A stretch of DNA of 64,000 nt from Parafrankia discariae (lineage in GTDB: Bacteria > Actinomycetota > Actinomycetes > Frankiales > Frankiaceae), in contig NZ_KB891252.1 in the NCBI RefSeq assembly GCF_000373365.1, positions 124,001-188,000 on the forward strand, given 5' to 3'. Of the stretch, positions 17,352 to 27,486 are shown one piece after another. The notes under the pieces were generated by a model. That model was not told the DNA's origin and did no database searches. It was given only the letters and a program-made list of their open reading frames with translations. The position numbers and the translations under genes were made by a program. Positions within the stretch are counted from its first letter, which is position 1; every line of letters begins with the position of its first letter.

Positions 17352-19142
17352 TTGCCGCTTTCTGATCAGCATGCGGTATCGTGTGCGCCGGTGGGGGTGC
17401 CGTGTGGCCCGGGGGGGCTCACAACACCGAAGCAGGCGGAGGCGCAGTGCGGGGTAACGCAGCGCGAGGTCACCGAGTCCGTCACCGGGGCTCGCCGTCG
17501 GGGTCGGGTCACGCCCGGCACCAGGTTCCGCAGGGCGTTGGCGGCCACCGTGGGTAGCCACTCGGCCGGTCGGCACTCCCGCGCGGGCTCCACCGCGACC
17601 GATCGCCGGAACCGCGCCCCGGTCCCCGGCCCGGCCTCCGACCAGGGGCGGCCGATCGACGACCAGGCTCCCCGGCCCGACCAGACCCCCCGGCCCGACC
17701 AGGCGCTCACCTCCCGCGCGCGGACTCCCTACCCGCCGGGCGGCGCGCCGCGATCCGGCTGGGTCGCCAGCGAGTGGAGCAGCAACCCGTCCGCGGCCAC
17801 GGCCTCGCTGCCGAGACGCCCCCCGCCCCGCCCGGCGACGCGGCCCCCCGGCGAGCTGGACACCGTCACCGGCCCGATCTCGATGAGCACCTCCCAGCGC
17901 CGCGAGCTGTTCGGCGACGACCCGCGGCCCGGCCAGGCCGACGCCTACGGCCGCTCCACGCGGCGGGGAGCGCGGTCCGCGGGCGGCGGACGGCCCGGTG
18001 GGCGCCTCGACGACACCGCCGACCTCGGCGTCCGCCGGCCCGGAGAGCTCGACCCGCAGCGGGTCGGCGACGAGGCGCGGGCCGCGGGCGGGCCCGACGC
18101 ATCCCGGTCCTCGCTGTTCGAACCGGCCCGCCCGGCCGGATCCCTGCGGCTCGACACGGCTCCCCGCTCCGGCGCCCGCGCCGAGGGCACCCGCTCGACG
18201 ACGGCCTCACGCGCGGCGGCCTCACGCCCCGTGGCGCGGCCCACCGGTTCGACCACCGGCCGCGGCGCGCACCGCGCACCCGCGCCGCGGCGCGGGCCGA
18301 GCCGGACCCGCATGGTGGTCGCCGGTACCGCGTCCCTCGCCGGCCTCTCCGCGATCGTGACCGGTGTCGCGCTCAGCGGCGACCAGCCGGTCACCGCGGC
18401 CGGGCCCACCACGGGCGCCACGCCGCTCGTGCAGGTCGCCGGCGCCCGGCCGGCCGCGTTCGGCTCGGACGACACCCAGGCCTCCCGCGACGGGCGCGCC
18501 CCGCTGCCGACCTACCCGACGGCGGCGCCGGCCACGACGGGCGGCTCCGGCACGACCGACCGGAGCGACAGCGGGTACTGGAGCTCACCGAGCGGCCCGT
18601 CGGCACCGGCGTACACCGGGTCCGGCACGCAGCAGCAGGGCCTGTCCGGCTATGAGATCCCGTTCGTCCCGCTGACCCCGCGGTCCACGGCGACGCCGTC
18701 CCCGGCCGCCGGCGGCACGACCACGCCGGACAGCACCACGTCGGGCACGACGAACCCGGGCACGACGGCGCCGGGGGCCACCACGCCAGGCACCGCCACC
18801 CCCGGGAACACCGCACCGGGGACGACCACCCCCGGCAGCACCGCCCCCGGTACCACGACGCCCACCCAGCCGGGAGCGACGGCCTCGCCCACGCACGGCA
18901 CCACGTCGTCGCCGGCCCCGACGACGACCCGGCCGACCACGTCGAGCTCGAGCACTCCGGCGCCCGCGCCGTCGCGCGCGGGCTCGCTGCCGTTCAACCC
19001 GACTCCGGTCGAGGTCACCCCGATCTGGGACCTGCTCTTCCCCGCCCAGGGCCAGAGCACGTCGACGTCGTCCAGCGCCCCGGCGGGCTCCTCGGCGACG
19101 CCCGCGCCGACGGCGTCCTCGAGTACCGGCGCCGGCTCCTAA
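17352..19142 (+). CDS. Large Pro/Thr-rich single-span membrane protein
   Basis: Not recognised as a known family. Up to 596 aa from a TTG at 17352; in-frame GTGs at 17391 and 17397 or the ATG at 17884 (MSTSQRRELFGDD) are alternative starts, and none has a convincing ribosome site. The first about 315 residues are Arg/Pro/Ser-rich and probably disordered and cytosolic. One membrane segment follows (MVVAGTASLAGLSAIVTGVALSG, about residues 318-340), and then about 255 outside residues rich in Thr/Pro/Ser, including a TTPG/TAPG repeat block. The C-terminal part contains the more ordered LPFNPTPVEVTPIWDLLFPAQG. It may be a mucin-like, possibly glycosylated surface protein (inference). It lies between korAB and the polyprenyl synthase, facing the latter across a terminator. 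Confidence 0.6.
   Translation: MPLSDQHAVSCAPVGVPCGPGGLTTPKQAEAQCGVTQREVTESVTGARRRGRVTPGTRFRRALAATVGSHSAGRHSRAGSTATDRRNRAPVPGPASDQGRPIDDQAPRPDQTPRPDQALTSRARTPYPPGGAPRSGWVASEWSSNPSAATASLPRRPPPRPATRPPGELDTVTGPISMSTSQRRELFGDDPRPGQADAYGRSTRRGARSAGGGRPGGRLDDTADLGVRRPGELDPQRVGDEARAAGGPDASRSSLFEPARPAGSLRLDTAPRSGARAEGTRSTTASRAAASRPVARPTGSTTGRGAHRAPAPRRGPSRTRMVVAGTASLAGLSAIVTGVALSGDQPVTAAGPTTGATPLVQVAGARPAAFGSDDTQASRDGRAPLPTYPTAAPATTGGSGTTDRSDSGYWSSPSGPSAPAYTGSGTQQQGLSGYEIPFVPLTPRSTATPSPAAGGTTTPDSTTSGTTNPGTTAPGATTPGTATPGNTAPGTTTPGSTAPGTTTPTQPGATASPTHGTTSSPAPTTTRPTTSSSSTPAPAPSRAGSLPFNPTPVEVTPIWDLLFPAQGQSTSTSSSAPAGSSATPAPTASSSTGAGS
18719..18878 (+). repeat. Degenerate Thr-Pro-Gly coding repeat
   Basis: The protein repeats short units of the type TTPGxTAPG (for example ATTPGTATPGNTAPG) about ten times, encoded by related but unequal GC-rich DNA units. 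It extends the external stalk of the membrane protein. Confidence 0.7.
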
Positions 19143-19193
19143 GTCGGGCTCCCGCCGGGAGGGTGCGGGCAGACCCCTCCCGGCGTGCGAGAA

Positions 19194-19241
19194 CCCCGGG
19201 CCGGCCACCGCCGCGCAGAGCACGCGGTGGCCGGCCCGGGG
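19194..19241. terminator. Bidirectional terminator between convergent genes
   Basis: A perfect 17-bp stem (19194-19210 with 19225-19241) and a 14-nt loop sit between the Pro/Thr-rich protein gene and the polyprenyl synthase gene. A weaker hairpin (CGGGAGGG/CCCTCCCG) lies just before it. Confidence 0.8.
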
Positions 19242-19261
19242 CCGAGTCCGGTTCTGGCTTC

Positions 19262-20278
19262 CTAGCTCGTACGGTCGATCACGAAGTCGGCCAGCGACTC
19301 CAGCGCCGTCTTGGCCGAGCCGTCGGGCAGCGGCGCCAGGCACTCGCGGGCCTCGCTCGACCAGCGGATGAGCTCGGCGCGGGCCCGGCCCATCGCCGGA
19401 TGCTCGCGCAGCAGCTCCAGTGCCTCCACGACCCCGGACTCGGTGACCCCGGCCCCGGTACGCGGGTTCGCCCCGAGCAGGTCGCGCAGCCGGCGGGCCG
19501 CCGCGTCCTCGCCCTGCAGGGCGTAGAGCACCGGCAGTGTCGGGATGCCCTCGCGCAGGTCCGTCCCCGGGGTCTTGCCCGAGTCCTCGCTCGGCGACGC
19601 CACGTCGATGAGGTCGTCGGAGAGCTGGAAGGCCACCCCGAAACGCTCCCCGAAGGCGGCCAGGATGTCCGTCGTGACCGGGTCGGCGCCGGCCAGCATG
19701 GCGCCCAGGCGGGCGGACGTGGCGATCAGCGAGGCCGTCTTCTCCGTGATGACCCGCAGGTAGTGCTCGATCGGGTCCTGCCCGGGCCCGACCCCGACCG
19801 TCTCGCGGATCTGGCCCTCGCAGAGGGTCGCGATCGTGCGCGCCAGGATGCGGGTCGCCTCGGGCCCCAGGTCGGCGGTGATCTCGGAGGCGCGGGCGAA
19901 CAGGAAGTCACCGGTGAGGATCGCGACCGTGTTCGTCCACCGGGCGTTCGCGGACGCGGCTCCGCGGCGCAGCGGGGCCTCGTCCATCACGTCGTCGTGG
20001 TACAGCGTCGACAGATGGGTCAGCTCGATCGCCACGGCGGCCGGCACGACACCGGCCGCGTCCGGATCGGCGAACTGGGCGGCCAGCAGCACGACCATGG
20101 GCCGGAACCGCTTGCCGCCCGCGTCGACGAGGTGCCGGGACGCCTCGGTCACGAAGGAGAACTCGCTGCGGACGGACCCGCGCAGCAGTTCCTCGACCGA
20201 GGCGAGCCCGACCCGCATCGACTTCTCGAGATCAGGGTCGGCCCTGATCCCCATCACTTCCAGCCCGATAGCGCTCAT
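19262..20278 (-). CDS. Long-chain polyprenyl diphosphate synthase
   Basis: Class I trans-isoprenyl diphosphate synthase, 338 aa, ATG at 20278. It carries both aspartate-rich motifs: DDVMD (first, in THLSTLYHDDVMDEAPLRRG) and DDLID (second, in VAFQLSDDLIDVASPSEDSGKTPGTDL), plus the KRFRP substrate motif (GGKRFRPM). Bulky residues before the first motif fit a chain longer than C20. It is the last gene of the nuo cluster, seven bases after nuoN, so it very likely makes the menaquinone side chain (heptaprenyl to nonaprenyl; exact length cannot be read). A homologue occupies the same place in Streptomyces. Confidence 0.9.
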   Translation of the reverse strand: MSAIGLEVMGIRADPDLEKSMRVGLASVEELLRGSVRSEFSFVTEASRHLVDAGGKRFRPMVVLLAAQFADPDAAGVVPAAVAIELTHLSTLYHDDVMDEAPLRRGAASANARWTNTVAILTGDFLFARASEITADLGPEATRILARTIATLCEGQIRETVGVGPGQDPIEHYLRVITEKTASLIATSARLGAMLAGADPVTTDILAAFGERFGVAFQLSDDLIDVASPSEDSGKTPGTDLREGIPTLPVLYALQGEDAAARRLRDLLGANPRTGAGVTESGVVEALELLREHPAMGRARAELIRWSSEARECLAPLPDGSAKTALESLADFVIDRTS

Positions 20279-20285
20279 ACCGCCA

Positions 20286-21863
20286 TCAGCGTACGAAGCC
20301 GGAGGTCGCCGCGGTGGTCGCCAGATCGAGAAGCGGCTGCGGCGCCACGCCCAACAGCAGGGTCATGAGTGCACCTATACCCACCGTAGCGAAGGTAAGA
20401 GTCGGCCGGGTGACGACGACCGGTCCGTCGGCGAGCGGCTCGGAGAAGAACATCAGCACGATGACCCGGACGTAGAAGAACGCCGCGATCGCGCTGCACA
20501 CCAGGGCCACGATCACCAGTGGGGTGGCGTCGCCGTCGATCGCCGCCTGGAAGACCGCGAACTTGCCGGTGAACCCGCTGGTCAGCGGGATGCCGGCGAG
20601 CGCGAGCAGCAGGAAGGCGAAGATGCCGGCCAGCAGCGGGGACGTCCGGCCCAGGCCCTGCCACTGGGAGAGGTCGCTGGCCTCCCCGTCACCGGTGCGG
20701 ACCAGGGAGACGACCGCGAACGCCGCGATCGTGGTGAAGCCGTAGGTCACCAGGTAGAACATGGCGCCGCGCAGGCCGTCGACGTTCGAGCCGGCTATCC
20801 CGACGAGCAGGAAGCCGGCGTGGGCGACCGCGGAGTAGGCGAGCATCCGCTTGATGTCACGCTGGGTGAGCGCGAGGACGGCGCCGACGACCATGGTGAG
20901 AATGGCCACAGCCCAGATCACCGGCCGCCAGTCCCACCGCATGCCACCGAAGGCCACGTAGAAGACCCGCAGCAGCGCGCCGAAGGCGGCGACCTTCGTC
21001 CCGGCCGCCATGAAGGCGGTGATCGGGGTCGGGGCGCCCTGGTAGACGTCCGGCGTCCAGGAGTGGAACGGGGCGGCGCCGATCTTGAAGAACAGGCCGA
21101 CGCCGAGCAGCGCGAGCGACAGGTAGAGGTAGGTGTCGTTCTGGCCGACCGTGCCGACCGCGTCGGCGATCCGGCCGAGCTCGACGCTGCCGGCGTAGCC
21201 GTAGGCGAACGCGACGCCGTACAGGAAGAACGCGGACGAGAAGGCCCCGAGCAGGAAGTACTTCATCGCGGCTTCCTGCGACAGCAGGCGGCGGCGCCGC
21301 GCCAGCCCGCACAGCAGGTACAGCGGCAGCGAGAGGATCTCCAGCGCCACGAACATGACCAGCAGGTTGTTCGAGGCGACGAAGAGGAGCATCCCGCTGA
21401 CCGAGAAGACCATCAGCGGGTACGCCTCGGTCTGGACGTCCGGCGAGGTGCGCTGCGCGGTGGAGCCGCGCGAGCCGGGGACGACCGCGGCGGAGGCGAC
21501 CAGCGCGCCGCCGGAGGAGTCCAGCCGCCGCTCGGCGACCAGCAGCACCGACAGCAGCGCGAACACCAGGATGGTGCCCTGCAGGAACAGCGTCGGCCCG
21601 TCGATGGCCACCGCGCCGGCGGCGAGCACCTGGCGGTGGGCGTGCAGCAGCACCACCGCGACGAACGCGCCGATGAACCCGGCGCCGGCCAGCAGCGGCT
21701 GGAGCACCCGCCGGGCCTTCGGCGGCGCGAAGGCGTCGACGAGGACCCCGGCCAGCGCGACGCCGAACAGGATCAGCATCGGGCTGAGGGACGAGTACTC
21801 GATCGACGGCGGTGTGATCTTCTGCGCGGCGCCCTGCGCCAGCACAGTCGTTGCGGCGCTCAC
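20286..21863 (-). CDS. nuoN: NADH-quinone oxidoreductase subunit N
   Basis: Antiporter-like proton-pumping membrane subunit of complex I. 525 aa, about 14 predicted helices, with the conserved proton-path region KYFLLGAFSSAFFLYG (about residues 190-205, key Lys), FKIGAAPFHSWTPDVYQGAPTPITAFMAAGTKVAAF and KRMLAYSAVAHAGFLLVG. The GTG at 21863 overlaps the nuoM stop (GTGA). It is the last nuo gene. A Ser/Arg loop around residue 145 (SRGSTAQRTSPDVQTE) is an extra cytoplasmic or external insertion. Confidence 0.96.
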   Translation of the reverse strand: MSAATTVLAQGAAQKITPPSIEYSSLSPMLILFGVALAGVLVDAFAPPKARRVLQPLLAGAGFIGAFVAVVLLHAHRQVLAAGAVAIDGPTLFLQGTILVFALLSVLLVAERRLDSSGGALVASAAVVPGSRGSTAQRTSPDVQTEAYPLMVFSVSGMLLFVASNNLLVMFVALEILSLPLYLLCGLARRRRLLSQEAAMKYFLLGAFSSAFFLYGVAFAYGYAGSVELGRIADAVGTVGQNDTYLYLSLALLGVGLFFKIGAAPFHSWTPDVYQGAPTPITAFMAAGTKVAAFGALLRVFYVAFGGMRWDWRPVIWAVAILTMVVGAVLALTQRDIKRMLAYSAVAHAGFLLVGIAGSNVDGLRGAMFYLVTYGFTTIAAFAVVSLVRTGDGEASDLSQWQGLGRTSPLLAGIFAFLLLALAGIPLTSGFTGKFAVFQAAIDGDATPLVIVALVCSAIAAFFYVRVIVLMFFSEPLADGPVVVTRPTLTFATVGIGALMTLLLGVAPQPLLDLATTAATSGFVR

Positions 21864-23419
21864 GAATGGCCTCCGGATTCCGGCGCGGCCACCGGGGCCG
21901 TCGGCGCCGGGTCAGACTTCCCGATGTCCGCGAACGTGGCGGTCACCGTGGGCGTGATGATGTCGAGCAGCGGCTTCGGGTACACGCCGAGCCCGATGAT
22001 CAGTGCGACCAGCGGCGCCACGACCAGTGTCTCCCGCACGCTGAGGTCCTTGACGAGGCGCATCTTCTCGTCCTTGACCGGACCGGTCATCGTGCGCTGG
22101 TACAGGTACAGGATGTAGATCGCGGCGAGCACGATGCCGCAGGTCGCGACGATCGCCAGCGCCCGGTACCTGGTGAACGTGCCGACCAGCACCAGGAACT
22201 CGCTGACGAAGCTGTTCGTGCCCGGCAGGGCCAGGGACGAGAGCCCGGCGATCAGGAACACCCCGGCGAGGATCGGCGTCACCTGGGCCAGGCCGCCGTA
22301 GGCGCTGACGTCCCGGCTGCCCCGCCGGGCGACCAGGAAGCCGACGACCACGAACAGCAGGCCGGTCGACAGACCGTGGTTGACCATGTAGAGCACGGCA
22401 CCCGTGCCGGCCTGCGAGGTGAAGGCGAACGTCCCGAGCGCGATGAACCCGAAGTGGGCCAGCGAGGTGTACGCGACCAGGCGTTTCATGTCGCGTTGGC
22501 CGATGGCCAGCAGCGCGCCGTAGAAGATGCCGACCACCGCCAGGGCCAGCACCATCGGCGCGAAGTACTCGGCGGCGTCCGGGAACAGCGGGATGCAGTA
22601 CCGGATCAGGCCGAACGTGCCGACCTTGTCCAGCACGCCGACGAGCAGGACGGCGCCGCCGGTCGGCGACTGCGCGCCGGCGTCGGGCAGCCAGGTGTGG
22701 AACGGGAACAGCGGCGCCTTGATCGCGAAGGCGATGAAGAAGCCCAGGAACAGCAGCTTCTGCACGCCGGGGGTGATGTCGAGCTGGCGCAGGGTGGCGA
22801 AGTCGAAGGTGCCCGTGCCGAGCTGGTCGGCGGCGACCACGTACAGGCCGATCACCGCGGCGAGCATCAGCAGCCCGCCGAAGAGGCTGTAGAGCAGGAA
22901 CTTCACCGCCGCGTAGGACCGCTGCGCCTTCTCCTCGACCGGCCCGTAGCTCCCGATCAGGAAGTACATCGGGATGAGCATGGCCTCGAAGAAGACGTAG
23001 AAGAGGAACACGTCGGTGGCGGCGAACACCCCGATCATGCCCGTCTCCAGCGCCAGCAGCAGCGCGAAGAAGGCGGGGACGGAACGCCGTCCCTCGTCCG
23101 CCTCGTCCCAGGAGGACAGCACGACCACCGGGACGAGCAGCGCGGCGAGCAGCATCAGCACCAGTGAGATGCCGTCGGCGCCCACCGAGTAGGAGACGCC
23201 GAACTCCTTGATCCAGTCATAGGACTGGCCGAACTGGAAGCCGGCCTTGCCCGGGTCGTACGCGGCGGTCGCCAGCACGGCGAGCACCAGGACGGCCAGC
23301 GAGGTGGCGAGCGCGAGTTGCTTGGCGAGCGTGCCGTACCGGCGCGGCAGTGCCGCGACGACCAGCGAACCGACCGCGGGGACGATCAGCATGATCGTCA
23401 GCCAGGGGGCTGTGCTCAC
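21860..23419 (-). CDS. nuoM: NADH-quinone oxidoreductase subunit M
   Basis: Antiporter-like subunit of the complex I membrane arm. 519 aa from the GTG at 23419 (VSTAPWLTIMLIVP), one base after the nuoL stop; a GTG ten codons earlier inside nuoL is less likely. Diagnostic stretches are the lysine-containing KFLLYSLFGGLLMLAAVIGLY, FAIKAPLFPFHTWLPDAGAQSPTGGAVLLVGVLDKVGTFGLIRY and KRLVAYTSLAHFGFIALG. The C-terminal extension ends TAPVAAPESGGHS. The stop overlaps nuoN. Confidence 0.96.
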   Translation of the reverse strand: MSTAPWLTIMLIVPAVGSLVVAALPRRYGTLAKQLALATSLAVLVLAVLATAAYDPGKAGFQFGQSYDWIKEFGVSYSVGADGISLVLMLLAALLVPVVVLSSWDEADEGRRSVPAFFALLLALETGMIGVFAATDVFLFYVFFEAMLIPMYFLIGSYGPVEEKAQRSYAAVKFLLYSLFGGLLMLAAVIGLYVVAADQLGTGTFDFATLRQLDITPGVQKLLFLGFFIAFAIKAPLFPFHTWLPDAGAQSPTGGAVLLVGVLDKVGTFGLIRYCIPLFPDAAEYFAPMVLALAVVGIFYGALLAIGQRDMKRLVAYTSLAHFGFIALGTFAFTSQAGTGAVLYMVNHGLSTGLLFVVVGFLVARRGSRDVSAYGGLAQVTPILAGVFLIAGLSSLALPGTNSFVSEFLVLVGTFTRYRALAIVATCGIVLAAIYILYLYQRTMTGPVKDEKMRLVKDLSVRETLVVAPLVALIIGLGVYPKPLLDIITPTVTATFADIGKSDPAPTAPVAAPESGGHS

Positions 23420-23420
23420 G

Positions 23421-25409
23421 TCAACCGGCCCTGGTGAGCAGCAGAGCACCGACCACGAGGACGGTACCTCCCAACATCGACAGTGCGTAGGACCGGACGA
23501 AGCCGGTCTGGGTGCGTCGCAGCCGGCCGGACAGTCCGCCCACGGCGGCGGCGCTCCCGCGCACGAAGCCGTCGATGCCGACGTTGTCCGCCCAGACCAG
23601 GAAACGGGTCAGGTACTGGCCCGGCCGCATGGCGACGGCCTCGTTGAAGGTGTTCGCGTAGAGGTCGTGGCGCGCGGCGACGGTCACCACACCGACCTCG
23701 GCGTCCGGGCGGGCGACGGCCTCGACCGGGCGGAGCTGGTAACGCAGGTAGGCACCGGCGAACCCGCCGGCGGAGACGACCAGCACCAGCGCGGTGACGA
23801 CCGCGGGCGAGATGTCGTGGTGCGCCTCACCGTGCTCGCCGACCACCGGGGCGAGCCAGTTCTGCATCGAGCTGCCGAGGACGAACAGCCCACCGGCGAA
23901 GACCGAGCCGACGGCCAGCAGCATCATCGGACCGGTCATCGTCGCCGGCGACTCGTGCGGGTGCTTGGCCTCGGGCCCGTCGTGCTCCCACCGCGCCTTG
24001 CCGTGGAAGGTCATCAGGAACAGCCGGGTCATGTAGAACGCGGTGATCCCGGCGCCGAGCAGCGCGACACCGCCGTAGATGTAGCCGCTGGTGCCGCCCT
24101 TGGCCAGCGCCGTCTCGATGATGCGGTCCTTGGTGAAGAACCCGGACAGGCCCGGGAAGCCGATGATCGCCAGATACCCGAGGCCGAAGGTGACCCAGGT
24201 GATCGGCATGTGCCGCCACAGGCCGCCGTAGCGGCGCATGTCCTGCTCGTCGTCCATCGCGTGGATGACCGAGCCGGAGCCGAGGAACAGGCCGGCCTTG
24301 AAGAAGCCGTGCGCGAGCAGGTGCATGATGCCCAGCGCGTACCCGGCCGGGCCGAGCCCGACGGCGAGGAACATGTAGCCGATCTGGCTGACCGTCGAGT
24401 AGGCCAGCACCTTCTTGATGTCGTCGTAGGCGCAGCCGATGACGCACCCGATGAGGATCGTGACCGCGCCGATGATCAGGACGACGGTCCGCGCGGCCTG
24501 CGTCTGGTCGAAGATCGGGGCGGCCCGGACGATCAGGTACACACCGGCGGTGACCATGGTGGCCGCGTGGATGAGCGCCGAGATCGGGGTAGGGCCTTCC
24601 ATGGCGTCCGGCAGCCAGGCCTGCAACGGGAACTGGCCGGACTTGCCGCAGGCACCGAGCAGGAGCAGCAGCGCCATCGCGGTGATGGTGCCGTAGCCGA
24701 TGACGTCCGCGGCGGCGGCACCGAACACCGAGTCGTAGTTGGTGCTGCCGACGGTGGCGAACATGAACATGATCGCGAGGGCGAGGCCGACGTCGCCGAC
24801 CCGGTTCATGTAGAAGGCCTTGTTCGCGGCGGTGGCCGCGGCCGGCTTGTACTCCCAGAACTTGATGAGCAGGAAGGACGAGAGGCCGACCAGCTCCCAG
24901 CCGCCGTAGAGCACCAGGAAGTTGTTGCCCAGCACCAGCAGCAGCATCGAGGCCAGGAACAGGTTCATGTAGGCGAAGAAGCGCCGCCGGCCCGGGTCGT
25001 GCGACATGTAGCCGATCGAGTAGATGTGGATCAGCGTGCCCACACCGGTGATCAGCAGCACGAAGACCGCGGAGAGCTGGTCGAACAGCAGGCCGACGTC
25101 GACCTGGAAGCCGTTGACCGGGATCCAGCTGTAGAGGTGCTGGGAGACGGCTCGGTCGTCGCCGGAGCGGTCGAGCAGCCCGAAGAACAGGATCAGGCCG
25201 ACCACGAAGGAGGCGGCCGCGGTCAGCGTGCCGAGCAGGTGGCCCCACCGGTCGGTGCGCCGCCCGCCGAGCAGCAGGATGGCCGCCCCGGCCAGCGGAA
25301 GCGCGATGAGCAGCCAGGTCAGCGAGAACGCCCCGGACGCGGCGGCGTAGTGCACGGCCCCGCCGCCGTGCTCGTCGGCCGCGAGGATGGCGGCCCCTCC
25401 GGCGCTCAT
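23421..25409 (-). CDS. nuoL: NADH-quinone oxidoreductase subunit L
   Basis: Largest antiporter-like subunit, with the long lateral helix near the C-terminus. 662 aa from the ATG at 25409 ([16 protein letters not shown]). Motifs: [74 protein letters not shown] and [21 protein letters not shown] roughly 210-nt gap (25410-25616) separates it from nuoK, the only sizeable gap in the second half of the operon; no additional gene is seen in it. The C-terminal helices are present, so it is full-length. Confidence 0.96.
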   Translation of the reverse strand: MSAGGAAILAADEHGGGAVHYAAASGAFSLTWLLIALPLAGAAILLLGGRRTDRWGHLLGTLTAAASFVVGLILFFGLLDRSGDDRAVSQHLYSWIPVNGFQVDVGLLFDQLSAVFVLLITGVGTLIHIYSIGYMSHDPGRRRFFAYMNLFLASMLLLVLGNNFLVLYGGWELVGLSSFLLIKFWEYKPAAATAANKAFYMNRVGDVGLALAIMFMFATVGSTNYDSVFGAAAADVIGYGTITAMALLLLLGACGKSGQFPLQAWLPDAMEGPTPISALIHAATMVTAGVYLIVRAAPIFDQTQAARTVVLIIGAVTILIGCVIGCAYDDIKKVLAYSTVSQIGYMFLAVGLGPAGYALGIMHLLAHGFFKAGLFLGSGSVIHAMDDEQDMRRYGGLWRHMPITWVTFGLGYLAIIGFPGLSGFFTKDRIIETALAKGGTSGYIYGGVALLGAGITAFYMTRLFLMTFHGKARWEHDGPEAKHPHESPATMTGPMMLLAVGSVFAGGLFVLGSSMQNWLAPVVGEHGEAHHDISPAVVTALVLVVSAGGFAGAYLRYQLRPVEAVARPDAEVGVVTVAARHDLYANTFNEAVAMRPGQYLTRFLVWADNVGIDGFVRGSAAAVGGLSGRLRRTQTGFVRSYALSMLGGTVLVVGALLLTRAG

Positions 25410-25616
25410 CGCGGTCCGGTTCCGGGTACGTGCGCCAGCGCCAGGGCCACCGGAGGTGGTCCGGGCTGCGCCGCCCCTGTTGCGCAAAGCGTCACTGCAG
25501 TGTCGTCCGTTCTTCCGTGACCGGAGGTCCCGGTCGCGGCCGCGTCAGGGCGGCCGGGAGACAAGCCTCGGAGTGCCCGAGTAGGGAGTGCCGAGTACGT
25601 CGAGAGGATCGAGAGG

Positions 25617-25916
25617 TCAGTACTTCAGCAGGTTCACGTCGTCGACCGACGCTGATCTGCGCGTCCGGAAGATCGACAGGATGATCGCCAGGCCGACGAC
25701 CACCTCGGCGGCGGCCACGACCATGACGAAGAACGCCATGATCTGGCCTTCCAGCGTCCCGTGGATGCGGGAGAACGTCACCAGGGTCAGGTTCACCGCG
25801 TTGAGCATCAGCTCGATCGACATGAACACGACGATCGCGTTGCGCCGGACCAGGACCCCGGTCGCGCCGATGGTGAACAGCAGACCCGACAGGATCAGAT
25901 AGTTCGCCGGGTTCAC
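25617..25916 (-). CDS. nuoK: NADH-quinone oxidoreductase subunit K
   Basis: Three-helix MrpC-like subunit of 99 aa, the normal length. It starts at a GTG ([17 protein letters not shown]) that overlaps the nuoJ stop by four bases. Conserved membrane glutamates are visible in [13 protein letters not shown] and [18 protein letters not shown]. It ends with the typical DDVNLLKY. Confidence 0.96.
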   Translation of the reverse strand: MNPANYLILSGLLFTIGATGVLVRRNAIVVFMSIELMLNAVNLTLVTFSRIHGTLEGQIMAFFVMVVAAAEVVVGLAIILSIFRTRRSASVDDVNLLKY

Positions 25917-26860
25917 CGACCGCTCCCCCTGCCCGCGCCCACCGGCGCCGACCCGCCGACGACGGTCTCGCCGTCGGAGTCCTCAATCGTCCCGTTCGCG
26001 CTCGGCCCGCCGTCGGGCCCACCGCCGTCCGGGCCGTCCGTACCGGAACCGCCGGGACCGCCGGAACCGCCCGCACCGGGCCCGCCGTCGTCCGGACCAC
26101 CCGGACCACCCGTGCCGGACGGGCCGGCACCGGGCCCGCCGAGGTCCGGGCCGCCGTCGGCGACATCGCCGCCGCCGGCCGCGACGAGCTCGGGCTGCTC
26201 CGGGCCGGGGTTGGTCGCGAAGACCTTCGGCCCGGGCCGCGGGGTGACCGGGCCGCCCTCGACGAAGCGGGCGCGCATCCGCTCCTTCTGCGTGACCTTC
26301 TCACCGGCGTGCTCGCGGTGACCGAGGACCATCGTCCCGACCGCCGCGACGACGAGCAGTACCGAGATCGCCTCGAAGACGAAGACGTACTCGGTGAACA
26401 GCAGACGTCCGATGGCGTGGACGTTGCCGCCGGTGTTCGCCGCCTCAAGGCCGGCCGCCTTGCCGCCGTCGATCGCCCGGCCGATCGGGAACGCCAGCAG
26501 GCCGGCGAAGCCGAGGCCGAGGATCACCGCGGCGATCCGTTGGCCGCGCAGCGTCTCGACCAGCGAGTCGGACGAGTCGACCCCGACCAGCATCAGCACG
26601 AACAGGAACAACACCATGATCGCGCCGGTGTAGACGATGATCTGGACGAAGCCCAGGAAGGGCGCGTCCTGGATCAGGTAGAACACCGCGACGCAGAACA
26701 GGTTCACCACGAGCAGCAGGGCGGAGTGCACCGCGCTGCGCATCAGGACCAGGCCGAGCGCCGCCAGCAGCGCCACCGGCGCGAGCAGCCAGAAGGTCCA
26801 GGCCTCGCCGTTCGACGTGCTGCTGATCTCCGCCGCCTGGGCGAGAATCTGCGGATTCAT
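25913..26860 (-). CDS. nuoJ: NADH-quinone oxidoreductase subunit J with long Gly/Pro/Asp-rich tail
   Basis: 315 aa from the ATG at 26860, which overlaps the nuoI stop (ATGA). Five predicted helices fill residues about 24-180, including the conserved [25 protein letters not shown] region (TM3 and its pi-bulge) of NuoJ. The hydrophilic linker [19 protein letters not shown] leads to about 85 residues of collagen-like Gly/Pro/Asp repeats (for example [20 protein letters not shown]) before the end at GAGRGSGR. NuoJ is usually about 170-280 aa, so the tail is an extension; the core is intact. Confidence 0.94.
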   Translation of the reverse strand: MNPQILAQAAEISSTSNGEAWTFWLLAPVALLAALGLVLMRSAVHSALLLVVNLFCVAVFYLIQDAPFLGFVQIIVYTGAIMVLFLFVLMLVGVDSSDSLVETLRGQRIAAVILGLGFAGLLAFPIGRAIDGGKAAGLEAANTGGNVHAIGRLLFTEYVFVFEAISVLLVVAAVGTMVLGHREHAGEKVTQKERMRARFVEGGPVTPRPGPKVFATNPGPEQPELVAAGGGDVADGGPDLGGPGAGPSGTGGPGGPDDGGPGAGGSGGPGGSGTDGPDGGGPDGGPSANGTIEDSDGETVVGGSAPVGAGRGSGR

Positions 26861-27483
26861 CGGGGGCGCTCCGAACCCGCGCCGTGGGCGGGCACCTTGT
26901 CCGCCGCCCGGTCGGGCCCGTCGGCCTCGGCGGGCCCGTCGGCCTCGCCGGCCGGCGCGGCGCCGACCTGCCAGGGCAGCGGGGCGTCGGGATCGCGGGT
27001 GTAGTAGTCGGTCTCGCTCGCACCGAGGCGCATCGGGTGCGGCGGGTTCTCCATGCCGGCCCGCAGCGGGGCGAGCAGCTGCTCCTTGGTGAAGATCAGG
27101 TCGTCGCGGCTGTCGTCGGCCAGCTCGTAGTCGTTCGACATCGTCAGCGCCCGGGTGGGGCACGCCTCGATGCACAGCCCGCACAGGATGCAGCGCAGGT
27201 AGTTGATCTGGTAGACGCGGCCGTACCGCTCACCTGGCGAGAAACGCTGCTCGTCGGTGTTGTCCGCGCCCTCGACGTAGATCGCGTCGGCCGGGCAGGC
27301 CCACGCGCACAGCTCGCAGCCGACGCACTTCTCCAGCCCGTCCGGATGGCGGTTGAGCTGGTGACGCCCGTGGAAGCGGGGTGCCGTCTCCTTCTTCTGC
27401 TCCGGGTACTGCTCGGTCGTCGGCTTCTTGAACATCGTCGAGAAGGTGACGCCGAAACCCTTGTAGGGGTCGAGGATCCCCAT
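26857..27483 (-). CDS. nuoI: NADH-quinone oxidoreductase subunit I
   Basis: Ferredoxin-like subunit carrying clusters N6a and N6b. 208 aa, ATG at 27483 ([14 protein letters not shown]). Two 4Fe-4S motifs are complete: [12 protein letters not shown] (about residues 53-64) and [12 protein letters not shown] (about 97-108). The last 40 residues ([14 protein letters not shown] and following) are an acidic disordered extension. Start and stop overlap or closely abut nuoH and nuoJ. Confidence 0.97.
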   Translation of the reverse strand: MGILDPYKGFGVTFSTMFKKPTTEQYPEQKKETAPRFHGRHQLNRHPDGLEKCVGCELCAWACPADAIYVEGADNTDEQRFSPGERYGRVYQINYLRCILCGLCIEACPTRALTMSNDYELADDSRDDLIFTKEQLLAPLRAGMENPPHPMRLGASETDYYTRDPDAPLPWQVGAAPAGEADGPAEADGPDRAADKVPAHGAGSERPR

Positions 27484-27486
27484 GGT

